56,850 bases of DNA, taken from the NCBI RefSeq assembly GCF_026988555.1, contig NZ_JALSLB010000036.1, forward strand, positions 1 through 56,850, read 5' to 3'. The DNA comes from Thermococcus sp. Its GTDB lineage: Archaea > Methanobacteriota_B > Thermococci > Thermococcales > Thermococcaceae. The notes below the pieces were generated by a model. That model did no database searches and had not been told where the DNA came from. It worked only from the letters and a program-made list of their open reading frames with translations. This document shows positions 25,478-34,542 of the stretch, one piece after another. Position numbers and translations under genes: made by a program. How positions within the stretch are numbered: position 1 is the stretch's first letter; each line of letters begins with the position of its first letter.

Positions 25478-27325
25478 TCATGTAAGGCCTATGAACGAGT
25501 ACCTCTGTTTTGTTATCACGTTCGCAATGACTATGGCGAGTATCTGTACTAGCATGAGGAAGACACCCAGAGCCGCCGCGAGGCTGGCACTTCCGACGGC
25601 TCCCATGATGAGCTCCCTCATCTTGGCCGTTATCGGATACCACGTGGAGTTGATGGAACCAAGGGTGATGCCGACGCTTGTTTCGCTCATACAGTATACG
25701 AAGCTCAGCATGGCTCCTCCGAGCAGGTTCAGGAGTATCATAGGTATGAGGATGCTCGTGAGGGCCTTCCATCTCCCCGCTCCAAGGTTCACCGCTGCCT
25801 CTTCAAGGGAAACGTGTACCTGCTGGATCCCCGCGGAGATGGAGCGGGCTGCGAAGGGCAGGCGCCTTATGGAGTACGCTAGTATCAACGCCGCCCCCGG
25901 GAAGAAGGCGAGCAAGTTGGTTGGATCCAGTATCGTCCCCTTGAACGGCGGAACCGTGGAGAAGAAGAAGAAATAGCTCATGGCGATGACTATCCCCGGA
26001 ACCGCTATGGGTATCGTTGCGAGGCTGTCGAGGACAGGTGCGAGTTTGGCCTTCTTGAACCTCCCGGCGGCGTATGATGCGGTGAGGGAGAGCAGTAGGA
26101 TTATCGCTATGGCTACCGTTGAATATATAAGACTGTTCTCGATAACCCGGACTATGTCCGGTTGAGTCATGAGGGCCTTCATGTTGGCCAGGGTGAATCC
26201 CTCGGGCCACGTCCCGTACCACCTCCTGGAAAACGCCAAGAGAACGACACCGATCTGCGGGAAGATGGTGATTAGAAGGAGCGGTACAACCACCAGGTAT
26301 ATAATCGCCGCCTGCCATCCCTTTGGCTTTGCCACCCTTGGCTTCCATCTGCCGCCCTTGCTGAGCATGGCGTACTGCTTCATGCCGACGTACCAGCGTA
26401 TTGTCAGGAACATTATGAGGGCAATCGTGAGCATGATGAGACTCAAAGCGGCCATCTGGGGATTCCCAATTGCAAACCCTGAAACGAACGAGCTGTATAT
26501 CTGGAAGGACATGAGTTTTTTGGCTATGGCGGTTCCCTGGAATACTATGGGCGCGGCGAGGTCCTCAAGGCTGAATATTCCAACGAGGGTGGCACCAGCC
26601 GCGATTCCCGGGAGGGCCAGCGGAAACGTTACGGTTCTGAAAAGGTGGAACCCCCGGCTGCCCAGGTTCTCGGCCTGCTCCTCAAGGGAGGGGTCGATGT
26701 TTATGAAGCTGGCGTAGGCGTTGAGGTACACGATTGGGTAGTACGTTATTGACTGAGCTATGATGACACCCACGAGTCCGTCTATCCATATCGGGTGTGG
26801 GAACAGGTGAAGGTGCTGGTAGAATATCCAGTTTATTAGGCCGTTGGGGAGGAACATCTTCTTAACGACGACGACGTTGACGAACGGAGTCACGAGAAGC
26901 GGTACGAAGAGGAGTATCCTCATGATGTTCTTCCCGGGAAAATCGTACCTGGCCATCACAAAGGCAAATGTCACACCCAGTATCGTCGTCAGGAGCATGA
27001 CCGTCAGGGACACTAGGATCGAGTTTATGACCACCCCAAAATCCCAGCCTGAGAGGTAATAAACCGTCTGGTTACCCTGCTGGATGGTCGTCACTAGGGA
27101 ACCCTCGGGGTGCAACGGATTGAAGTAGTATGGTGACCCGAAGATGCTCTTGAACCAAAAGAGGGATATGTGTCCGTGGTAAAGGAAAGCCGTTAGGAGC
27201 ATCACGAGCACTGGTATTATTAAAAACGCTATCAGGTAGATAAGCGGGAACAGGAAAGAGGATATAACGACAGCATCCGGCATTGGGGTTCCGAAAAACC
27301 TTTCAACCCACTTGTTGACCGCCAT
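25478..27325 (-). CDS. Fused ABC permease, two BPD_transp_1 domains (FbpB type)
   Basis: A 615-residue integral membrane protein with about twelve hydrophobic segments in two homologous halves. Each half carries an EAA-like loop: EEQAENLGSRGFHLFRTVTFPLALPGI in the first and EEAAVNLGAGRWKALTSILIPMILLN in the second. This tandem-permease layout is typical of FbpB/AfuB and 2-aminoethylphosphonate transporters. The first TM is followed by a large outward loop (HISLFWFKSIFGSPYYFNPL). ATG 27325 follows GAGGAGGTCA at good spacing; the frame opens 27 bp earlier but without a ribosome site. It pairs with the lipoprotein encoded upstream and the ATPase downstream. The substrate is unproven. Confidence 0.92.
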   Translation of the reverse strand: MAVNKWVERFFGTPMPDAVVISSFLFPLIYLIAFLIIPVLVMLLTAFLYHGHISLFWFKSIFGSPYYFNPLHPEGSLVTTIQQGNQTVYYLSGWDFGVVINSILVSLTVMLLTTILGVTFAFVMARYDFPGKNIMRILLFVPLLVTPFVNVVVVKKMFLPNGLINWIFYQHLHLFPHPIWIDGLVGVIIAQSITYYPIVYLNAYASFINIDPSLEEQAENLGSRGFHLFRTVTFPLALPGIAAGATLVGIFSLEDLAAPIVFQGTAIAKKLMSFQIYSSFVSGFAIGNPQMAALSLIMLTIALIMFLTIRWYVGMKQYAMLSKGGRWKPRVAKPKGWQAAIIYLVVVPLLLITIFPQIGVVLLAFSRRWYGTWPEGFTLANMKALMTQPDIVRVIENSLIYSTVAIAIILLLSLTASYAAGRFKKAKLAPVLDSLATIPIAVPGIVIAMSYFFFFSTVPPFKGTILDPTNLLAFFPGAALILAYSIRRLPFAARSISAGIQQVHVSLEEAAVNLGAGRWKALTSILIPMILLNLLGGAMLSFVYCMSETSVGITLGSINSTWYPITAKMRELIMGAVGSASLAAALGVFLMLVQILAIVIANVITKQRYSFIGLT

Positions 27326-27527
27326 GATCTTGACCTCCTCTGGATTTTTCATGCATCACGCACATGCCTACGGTTTTTGATGACCTGAGTTTTAAAGGTT
27401 TCTGCAAAGCTCGTTTAAAAATTCAACCCCGACTCATCTCCCCGATGTACCCCGCGGGTCTAAACGCAGAGATGTCAAAAAACTGGGGTAAAGCACTGAA
27501 AATTGAAGGAAAAATGGAAACAATTCG

Positions 27528-29000
27528 TCAGCCGCTCATTGACTTGAGGTCGCTGAGGACCTTGTTGTACTTCTTCTGAGCAGCGGTCCTCCACTCCTGC
27601 ATGATCTGGCTCTGGAAGCTGGCGTCTGTGGATATCTTGTCGTTTATCTTGGCCGCGTAGGCCTCTGTGAATGTAACGGTCTTCCCCGTGAGCGGGTCCT
27701 TGAACTGGATCGGTGCGGTAAGCTCGTTTTCAAGCTGTTTGAACTGGCTCTCGCTTATCTTTCCACCCTTGTAGGCCTTGACTATTGCAGTCCAGGCCTG
27801 GTGGAGCGGCCCGTTAACGTCTATGAGTGTTGCTTTGAAGTAATACTGGAGAGAGTTGACGGTTTTAAGGGCTTCGTTGTCGTTGAAGGGTATCCCCTTG
27901 CTGGTGAGGGCTATCTGGTAAGCCTTGAGGAGGGCGGGTCTGGCCTGTCCGTAGGTCTTGCCCGCGAACTTGCCGTTGAAGAGAACCTTGGAGTACTCCT
28001 GGGTTATGGTCTGGTTAAAGATACCGCCCCATATCGGGAGCCTGTTGATGTCCGGACTCATCCAGACGGCCTGACCCTGGGTGAGGACCCAGTAGATGAA
28101 GGCCTGCGCGGCCTCTGGATGCTTGCTGTACTTGAGAAGCGCAATCGGGTCACCGTTGATGATGCTCTCACCCTGCGGGATGACGTAAACACAGTTCGGG
28201 TTCTGCTTCATAGCGGTGTAACCATAGAAGTCGATGGTGTTTCCGGCGGCAATCTCACCGTTGATGACGGCGTCCCTGACGGCATCACTCGCCTCATATA
28301 TCTTGGAGTTGGCGGCGATGAGGGTCATCACACGCCAGCCCTGGTCCCATCCGAAGGCCTGAAGTATGATCTGGTATATCCTGGTGTTTGAGGTACTTCT
28401 GGTTGGGTCGGCGATTCCGTACTGCGGCGGGTTAACCGCCCAATCGGGGGTCGCGAGATCTTCCCATTTGTTGGGGAATGGAAGGTTCCACTTCTGGAGT
28501 TCTTTCTTGTTGACGGTAAAACCGAAGGACGACAGGGCCGCCGCGATCCAGTAGACCTTGGTGCCGTTCTTTCTGATCATCGGCATGCCCGCGAGGCTCT
28601 CGGGTATCTTGGTCCCGATGAGGCTGAGAACCTTCTGGTTGGTTATGGGGACTAGGTACCCCATCTTGTACATGTCATCGAACAGCGTTGGACCTCCGCC
28701 CCAGCCGACGTCGGCACCCTGCTTGATGTACTGCGGCCACAGTGCCTCAGGAACGCCTATAAACTTGAGGCCGGTTATGTGGTACTCCTTGGCTATCTCG
28801 CTCTTCAGGAAAGTCTGCTTGACCTTGTACTGGATGGTTGCGTCGTGTCTGGTCACAATAACCAGTGTTATGCCGTTGGAGCTCTGGGTGGCGGTGCCGC
28901 TTGAGCCGCTACTTGAGCTGCTTCCACTGATGCAGCCGCTGGCTACTACGCTCAATCCCAACACCAGAACGAAAAACAGGGCCATGAACTTCCTCTTCAT
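27528..29000 (-). CDS. ABC substrate-binding lipoprotein (AfuA/FbpA type)
   Basis: A 490-residue lipoprotein. The signal peptide ends in the lipobox VVASGC, so Cys23 should be lipidated. A Ser/Gly/Thr-rich linker (about 24-42) follows, then an extracellular type II periplasmic-binding fold with the AfuA/PotD-type motifs (TRHDATIQYKVKQTFLKSE, GADVGWGGGPTLFDDMYKMG, AAALSSFGFTVNKKEL, INGEIAAGNTIDFYGY). GGAGGGATTCAC precedes the ATG. It lies 76 bp downstream of the CGP-CTERM gene and about 200 bp upstream of the permease. Relatives bind iron, polyamines, hexose phosphates or aminoethylphosphonate. The linked phosphoesterase favours a phosphorylated ligand, but this is inference. Confidence 0.92.
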   Translation of the reverse strand: MKRKFMALFFVLVLGLSVVASGCISGSSSSSGSSGTATQSSNGITLVIVTRHDATIQYKVKQTFLKSEIAKEYHITGLKFIGVPEALWPQYIKQGADVGWGGGPTLFDDMYKMGYLVPITNQKVLSLIGTKIPESLAGMPMIRKNGTKVYWIAAALSSFGFTVNKKELQKWNLPFPNKWEDLATPDWAVNPPQYGIADPTRSTSNTRIYQIILQAFGWDQGWRVMTLIAANSKIYEASDAVRDAVINGEIAAGNTIDFYGYTAMKQNPNCVYVIPQGESIINGDPIALLKYSKHPEAAQAFIYWVLTQGQAVWMSPDINRLPIWGGIFNQTITQEYSKVLFNGKFAGKTYGQARPALLKAYQIALTSKGIPFNDNEALKTVNSLQYYFKATLIDVNGPLHQAWTAIVKAYKGGKISESQFKQLENELTAPIQFKDPLTGKTVTFTEAYAAKINDKISTDASFQSQIMQEWRTAAQKKYNKVLSDLKSMSG

Positions 29001-29076
29001 GTGAATCCCTCCTGGGAAGTTAGGAAGGTTCTTTAAAAAATGCTGTGGTTCAACTATAAAAATAAAGGAAAGGTCG

Positions 29077-30165
29077 TCACTTCTTCCTCCTCAGCAGGAG
29101 TGGAAGTACCGCCAGTCCAACTATCAGAGCCGGACCGCAGATTCCTCCACCGGAGGTCCCCTCCTTCTTGGTCATCTCAAGGCTCCACTCAAAGACGTTG
29201 GTTATGACGGTCGGACCGTCGAGGTTGACACCGTAGTACTGGCTGGCCCACATGGGCTCGTAGCCGCCGATCGGGGTCTCACCGCTGACGATGATAACAT
29301 CGGGGTTCTTTCCACTGAGCTTGACTATCTGGGCGGCTATGATCGGGAACTCGCCTGTCTGGCCGGCCTGGTAGGCGTTTCCAGCGGGGGCGTTGTTCTC
29401 TGTGATATCCGAACTGGCGTTGCTATGGACTATAACGTAGGTATCGGCTGGCTTAACGTTGGTGTTGAGTGGGTGCCAGTTTCCGCTCCCGTCCTTGCCG
29501 TCAATCCAAGCGACGACGCCAGGACCGTGGGCGAGGATCCTTCCACCGTACTTGAGGTTCTGGGTGAGAATGCTCCTCTTCGGTGTGTCCTTCCATGGGT
29601 CGTCAAAGGCGACGACACGGTAGGACTTCCCACCCGCGTTGCTGACGGCGTCCTCAACGGAGGTGAGGTCAACGCGCAGGTTGGTTATGTTTAGCTGGTC
29701 GAGGAGGCTGTCGACGAACTGCTGGGTCTTGGCACCGTTTCCGTAGTCGCTGTCACCGGCTATCCAGAGGACGTGGCCACCCTCCTGAAGCCACTGTTTT
29801 ATGGCCTTTATCTCCGAAGGAAGGAACGGGCTCGTGGGCTGGCCGAGAACGAGTATCGAAACGTTGTTGTTCTTGAGGGCGTCGTAGGTTATCTGTCCCC
29901 CGAGGTCCTTGATTCCAAGCTCGTCCTCATATTTGGTGTCGCCGAAGTAGACGAAGGTGTACTGGGTCAGGGTCTCGACCATTCCAGCCGTCAGGGTTTT
30001 GTTCTTGTAGGTCACAGGCAGGAGACCCTTGGGGTTCTCCCCATGTATGAGATCAACCGCTATCACTGGCTTTCCGGTTGTTGCAGCGCTGGCCATTGGT
30101 GTGGCAAAGACACCAAAAAGAGACAGCAGCACGAGGGCCGCCATTAGTATAGCAACCTTCTTCAT
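29077..30165 (-). CDS. Exported CGP-CTERM protein with GATase1-like domain
   Basis: A 362-residue exported protein with a signal peptide (residues 1-28, ending ASA) and a C-terminal CGP-CTERM tail (GGICGPALIVGLAVLPLLLRR). The body is an alpha/beta domain of the kind found in GATase1-like and DUF4350-like surface proteins (VSILVLGQPTSPFLPSEIKA, then WLQEGGHVLWIAGDSDYG), with no obvious catalytic Cys-His-Glu triad. It has a promoter-like TTATAAATC near 30200 and appears to be the first gene of the importer cluster. It probably binds the substrate or organises the transporter at the cell surface. It shares its general layout with the protein at 38284-39315. Confidence 0.75.
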   Translation of the reverse strand: MKKVAILMAALVLLSLFGVFATPMASAATTGKPVIAVDLIHGENPKGLLPVTYKNKTLTAGMVETLTQYTFVYFGDTKYEDELGIKDLGGQITYDALKNNNVSILVLGQPTSPFLPSEIKAIKQWLQEGGHVLWIAGDSDYGNGAKTQQFVDSLLDQLNITNLRVDLTSVEDAVSNAGGKSYRVVAFDDPWKDTPKRSILTQNLKYGGRILAHGPGVVAWIDGKDGSGNWHPLNTNVKPADTYVIVHSNASSDITENNAPAGNAYQAGQTGEFPIIAAQIVKLSGKNPDVIIVSGETPIGGYEPMWASQYYGVNLDGPTVITNVFEWSLEMTKKEGTSGGGICGPALIVGLAVLPLLLRRKK

Positions 30166-30288
30166 GGTATCACCTGCCTATGTAACGCTTTAGAAGTTAT
30201 AAATCTTATGAATCCTAACTTTAACAAGCCAGAAAAACTTCCGCAAAGTCCTTAAAGGCTTGCACCGTTTTGCCCTCAGGTGGTGAGC

Positions 30289-31416
30289 ATGGATATTGAG
30301 AGAAGGATAGAGCTCATTAAGAGAAGGCCCACGGAGGAGCTTCTGACGGAGGAGAACCTCAGGCACCTGCTTGAAGTCGGCGTTCCAATGCAGCACTACA
30401 TCGGGTTCGAGATAAGCGGTTACATTCACCTCGGAACCGGGCTTATGGCTGGAGCGAAGATAGCCGACCTCCAGAAGGCTGGAATCAAGACGAGGATATT
30501 CTTAGCGGACTGGCACAGCTGGATAAACGACAAGCTCGGTGGAGACCTCAAGGTCATTCAGAAGGTCGCGCTGAGTTACTTCAAGGAGGGCATGAAGCAG
30601 AGCATAAAGGTCATGGGCGGCGACCCGGAGAAGGTCGAGTTCGTTCTCGCGAGCGAGATACTGGAGAAAGGCGACTACTGGCAGACGGTCATAGACATAT
30701 CCAAGAACGTTACCCTCGCGAGGATGATGCGCTCGATAACGATAATGGGTCGCCAGATGGGAGAGGGGATAGACTTCGCCAAGCTTATCTACCCGGCGAT
30801 GCAGGTGGCTGACATCTTCTACCAGGGCGTCACGATAGCCCACGCCGGAATGGATCAGAGGAAGGCCCACGTCATAGCGATTGAAGTCGCTCAAAAGCTG
30901 AAATATCATCCCCTTGAGTGGAAGGGGGAGAAGCTCAAGCCTGTGGCTTTACACCACCACCTCCTGCTCGGCCTTCAGGAACCGCCGGTCTGGCCGATAG
31001 AGGACGAGGAAAAGTTCAAGGAGCTGAAGACCCAGATGAAGATGAGCAAGAGCAAGCCTTACTCGGCGGTCTTCATCCACGACACGCCGGAGGAGATAAG
31101 GCAAAAACTCAGGAAGGCCTTCTGTCCGGTCAGGGAGGTCAGGTACAACCCCGTCCTCGACTGGGCGGAGTACATAATCTTCCGGGAAGAACCAGTCGAG
31201 TTCACAATCCACAGGCCGACCAAGTTCGGCGGCGACGTTACCTACACGACCATTGAGGAGCTCAAGAGGGACTTCGCCGAGGGCAAGCTCCACCCGCTCG
31301 ACCTCAAGAACGCGGTGGCAGAATATCTCATTGAGCTCCTCAAGCCCGTCAGGGACTACTTCGAGAAGAACCCGGAGCCCCTTGAGCTGATGCGGGAGAT
31401 AAAGATCACCCGCTGA
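30289..31416 (+). CDS. tyrS: Tyrosyl-tRNA synthetase
   Basis: A 375-residue archaeal-type class I TyrRS. The HIGH-like motif is HLGTG (about residues 47-51), the KMSKS-like motif is KMSKSKP (about 248-254), and MDQRKAHVIAIEVAQ is characteristic. The short C-terminal helical domain recognises the C1-G72 pair of archaeal tRNA-Tyr, as known for this family. The frame can open at GTG 30280, but ATG 30289 preceded by AGGTGGTGA is the better start. A TATA-like CCTTAAAGG lies near 30250. It is followed after 30 bp by an Lrp-type regulator in the same direction. Confidence 0.96.
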   Translation: MDIERRIELIKRRPTEELLTEENLRHLLEVGVPMQHYIGFEISGYIHLGTGLMAGAKIADLQKAGIKTRIFLADWHSWINDKLGGDLKVIQKVALSYFKEGMKQSIKVMGGDPEKVEFVLASEILEKGDYWQTVIDISKNVTLARMMRSITIMGRQMGEGIDFAKLIYPAMQVADIFYQGVTIAHAGMDQRKAHVIAIEVAQKLKYHPLEWKGEKLKPVALHHHLLLGLQEPPVWPIEDEEKFKELKTQMKMSKSKPYSAVFIHDTPEEIRQKLRKAFCPVREVRYNPVLDWAEYIIFREEPVEFTIHRPTKFGGDVTYTTIEELKRDFAEGKLHPLDLKNAVAEYLIELLKPVRDYFEKNPEPLELMREIKITR

Positions 31417-31446
31417 TTTTTCCTTCCCTTTTAGCTGGTGGAGCCG

Positions 31447-31911
31447 ATGCCGGGGATAGACGAGAAGGATAGGGAGATACTCAGAATCCTCCGGAAGGAG
31501 GGCAGGATAACCCTCACAGAGCTCGGGAAGAGGGTTAGCCTGTCCCCGGCGAGCGTGAAGAACAGGGTAGAAAAGCTGGAGAAGCTCGGGGCAATTAGGG
31601 GCTACTCAGCCATCGTTGACCCGGCTTTTCTGAATGAATTTATTCAGGCCCTCTTTGAAGTCCGTTTATCCGTCGATGATAGGAGCGTCGATGGGATCCT
31701 CAGGAGGATTGCTTCCTTGGACAATGTCTGCGGGGTCTACCGCAGGACCGGAGAGAATCAGGTTTTGATAAAGGCCCATTTTAGGGACATCACAGGGGTG
31801 AAGGAGTTCGCGGGCCTTTTAAAAAGGAGGTACTTTGGAAAGAACCTTGAGAGGGTCGAGGTAACGATAATCCTGGATTCATTTAAGGACAACTGGGTTA
31901 AGCTCTGGTGA
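31447..31911 (+). CDS. Lrp/AsnC-family transcriptional regulator
   Basis: A 154-residue Lrp/AsnC regulator. Residues 4-55 are the winged helix-turn-helix (DREILRILRKEGRITLTELGKRVSLSPASVKNRVEKLEKLGAI). The C-terminal RAM-like domain (FIQALFEVRLSVDDRSVDGI ... VCGVYRRTGENQVLIKAHF) would bind an amino acid or other small ligand and form the dimer or octamer. ATG 31447 follows GGTGGAG; an earlier GTG at 31438 is less likely. Its stop lies six bases before the helicase start, and the two genes are probably cotranscribed. Targets are unknown. Confidence 0.9.
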   Translation: MPGIDEKDREILRILRKEGRITLTELGKRVSLSPASVKNRVEKLEKLGAIRGYSAIVDPAFLNEFIQALFEVRLSVDDRSVDGILRRIASLDNVCGVYRRTGENQVLIKAHFRDITGVKEFAGLLKRRYFGKNLERVEVTIILDSFKDNWVKLW

Positions 31912-31916
31912 TTCTG

Positions 31917-34499
31917 ATGCTCTTCGTTGTGAGGCCCGGCAGGAAGAAGAAAGAGCTTGAGGCGTTCTTCATCGAGAATGAACCTGAAAAGCTCACCGCG
32001 ATGAAGAACCTGAAGGCCGATGCGATATATCGCTTCATAATGCATGAGGGAAGGCTCTTTAAGGTCCTTGAGGGGAGCAGCTACCGAAACCCAAAGGAGA
32101 TGGAGAAGCTCCTCCGCGGGGCGAGACTCGTTCTGGTGAACGCGGACGAGTGGGAGGACTACTTTAAGCGCAGGCTCCAAAACAAGCGCGTTGAGAAGGC
32201 CGAGCTCTGCCGTCTCTGCCTCCTCGACGGCAGGATAACCGTCCTCACCGGGGGCAACCGCATTAAATATCACGGCGAGTACATCTGCGAGCGCTGTGCC
32301 GAGGACGAACTGAAGAGGGAACTCCGCTTCAGGTTCAAGAGCGTTGCCATGTTCGACCAGGCGAAGAAGCTCCTTGACCGGTTCAGGGACCTCGATAAGG
32401 TTCTTTACGCCTTTGACCCGCGCTTCGACCCGACGAGGCACCCGGAGATAACCAAGTGGGACGAGCTGAAGGCCAAGCATCTCAGGGTAGAGAAGGTAAA
32501 GGTTGACGAGCTCCCGCTTCCCGGGAAGTTTAAATTCGTTCTCAAAGCTGAAGGCGTTAACGAACTTCTCCCGGTCCAGAGTTTGGCTGTAAAGAACGGC
32601 CTCCTTGAGGGCGAGAGTCTCCTTGTGGTTTCAGCCACTGCGAGCGGTAAGACCCTCATCGGTGAGCTGGCGGGAGTTCCAAAGGCTATGAAAGGAAAAA
32701 AGCTCCTCTTCCTCGTCCCCCTCGTTGCCTTGGCGAACCAGAAGTACGAGGACTTCAAGCGGCGCTATTCTAAACTCGGCCTCCGCGTGGCGATAAGAGT
32801 TGGCATGAGCCGCATAAAGACCCGGGACGAGCTGGTTGTGGTTGATACTGGGATAGATGCGGACATAATCGTTGGAACCTACGAGGGAATAGACTACCTC
32901 CTCCGCGCCGGCAGGAAGATAGGAAACGTTGGAACCATAGTTATAGATGAGATACACACCCTGGACGACGAGGAGCGCGGGCCGAGGCTGGACGGTTTAA
33001 TAGCTCGCTTAAGGAGGCTTTACCCAGATGCCCAGTTCATAGGCCTGAGCGCCACCGTCGGGAACCCCGACGAGCTGGCCAGAGAACTCGGGTTGAAGCT
33101 TGTCCTGTACGACGAGAGGCCGGTGGATCTGGAGAGGCACATAATCATAGCGAGGAACGAGAGCGAGAAGTGGCGCCACATAGCGGTTCTCTGTAAAGCC
33201 GAGGCGATGAGGAAATCCCCGCAGGGCTACAGGGGGCAGACGATAGTCTTCACCTTCTCGCGCAAGAGGACGCACGAGTTAGCCGCCTACCTCACGAGCA
33301 AAGGCCTTAAAGCCAAGCCCTACCACTCCGGCCTGCCCTACAAGCAGAGGAAGCTCACCGAGATGGAGTTCTTAGCGCAGAGGTTGGACGTTGTCGTTAC
33401 CACAGCGGCTTTGGGGGCTGGCGTTGACTTCCCAGCCTCCCAGGTAATCTTCGAGAGCCTCGCGATGGGCAACAAGTGGCTCACCGTCAGGGAGTTCCAC
33501 CAGATGCTCGGAAGGGCGGGAAGGCCCCTCTACCACGAGAAGGGCAGGGTCTACCTCATCGTCGAGCCAGGGAGGAAGTATTCCGCCCAGATGGAAGGCA
33601 GCGAGGATGAGGTTGCATTCAAGCTCCTTACCGCACCGATTGAGCCCGTCATCGTCGAGTGGAGCGACGAGCTGGAGCAGGACAACGTTCTGGCCCACTC
33701 CTGCGTCTTCAACCGCCTCGACGTCATCGAGGATGTCCAGTCCAGATGCCTCGGTGCCAACCAGAGCGCGGAAAAGGTTCTCGAAAAGCTTGGGGAGTTC
33801 GGCTTCGTCCGGCTCAGGGGCTCTTTAGTTGAGGTCACGCCCTACGGGCGAGCGGTCAGCATGAGCTTCCTCCTGCCCAAGGAGGCGGCGTTCATAAGGG
33901 ACAACCTCGGAAAGAAGCCGGCCCGGTGGATAGCAGTCAAGCTCCTGCCCTTCGAGAACCTCTACCTTAGCGGAACCCTCCAGAGGGAGCTTGAGGGCGC
34001 AGTTAGGGGAAGGCTGAGTGCAAACGTCTTCTCGCCGAGCTTTGCCTCAATACTCGATGAACTGGATAAAGTGATTCCCGAGCTCAGTCCGAACGCCGCC
34101 GAGAAGCTCTTCACTATTTACCAGGAGTTCTTCATGTGTCCCGAGGAGGACTGCACCGACTACGCGATGGAGCGCGTGAGCGATATGATAATCGAGCTGA
34201 GGAGAAACGGCAAACACCCGACCCAGATAGCTGAGCACTTCAGGAAGGTCTACGGGCTGATAGTCTATCCCGGGGATGTCTTCACGTGGCTTGACGGCAT
34301 CGTGAGGAAGCTCGAGGCGATAGAGAGGATAGCTAGGGTCTTCCGCGTGAGGAACGCCGAGGAGGAGGCCAAGCCCCTTAGAAGGGAAATTGAGGAGGGC
34401 AGGATGATACGCCGGGATTACGGGGACAAGAGGGGGTATCAAAGGCCTGCAAGCCATAGAGACCAAAGAAAAAGGGGAACACAGGACCAGGCCCAGTGA
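31917..34499 (+). CDS. Ski2-like helicase with zinc ribbon (ASH-Ski2 type)
   Basis: An 860-residue superfamily 2 helicase. An archaeal-specific N-terminal domain includes four cysteines (C98, C101, C124, C127), probably a zinc site. RecA1 has SATASGKT (239-246), DEIH and SATVG. RecA2 has FTFSRKRTHELA, TTAALGAGVDFP and QMLGRAGRP. A C-terminal helical region contains another CPEEDC pair. This matches the archaeal-specific Ski2-like family (ASH-Ski2) that in Thermococcales associates with aRNase J and the exosome in RNA decay. Assignment to that subfamily rather than Hel308 or Lhr rests on the zinc ribbon and overall layout. GGTGA is five bases before ATG 31917, overlapping the Lrp gene's last codons. 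Confidence 0.85.
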   Translation: MLFVVRPGRKKKELEAFFIENEPEKLTAMKNLKADAIYRFIMHEGRLFKVLEGSSYRNPKEMEKLLRGARLVLVNADEWEDYFKRRLQNKRVEKAELCRLCLLDGRITVLTGGNRIKYHGEYICERCAEDELKRELRFRFKSVAMFDQAKKLLDRFRDLDKVLYAFDPRFDPTRHPEITKWDELKAKHLRVEKVKVDELPLPGKFKFVLKAEGVNELLPVQSLAVKNGLLEGESLLVVSATASGKTLIGELAGVPKAMKGKKLLFLVPLVALANQKYEDFKRRYSKLGLRVAIRVGMSRIKTRDELVVVDTGIDADIIVGTYEGIDYLLRAGRKIGNVGTIVIDEIHTLDDEERGPRLDGLIARLRRLYPDAQFIGLSATVGNPDELARELGLKLVLYDERPVDLERHIIIARNESEKWRHIAVLCKAEAMRKSPQGYRGQTIVFTFSRKRTHELAAYLTSKGLKAKPYHSGLPYKQRKLTEMEFLAQRLDVVVTTAALGAGVDFPASQVIFESLAMGNKWLTVREFHQMLGRAGRPLYHEKGRVYLIVEPGRKYSAQMEGSEDEVAFKLLTAPIEPVIVEWSDELEQDNVLAHSCVFNRLDVIEDVQSRCLGANQSAEKVLEKLGEFGFVRLRGSLVEVTPYGRAVSMSFLLPKEAAFIRDNLGKKPARWIAVKLLPFENLYLSGTLQRELEGAVRGRLSANVFSPSFASILDELDKVIPELSPNAAEKLFTIYQEFFMCPEEDCTDYAMERVSDMIIELRRNGKHPTQIAEHFRKVYGLIVYPGDVFTWLDGIVRKLEAIERIARVFRVRNAEEEAKPLRREIEEGRMIRRDYGDKRGYQRPASHRDQRKRGTQDQAQ

Positions 34500-34526
34500 A
34501 GGGCGGAAGGAAGAGGAAAAAGGAAC

Positions 34527-34542
34527 GGCTGAATGCTCAGCC
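34527..34542. terminator. Hairpin between convergent genes
   Basis: GGCTGA-ATGC-TCAGCC is a perfect six-base-pair inverted repeat with a four-base loop in the 37-bp gap between the convergent helicase and DUF63 genes, overlapping the DUF63 stop codon. There is no T-tract directly after it, so a role as terminator or RNA-stabilising hairpin is only suggested. Confidence 0.35.
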
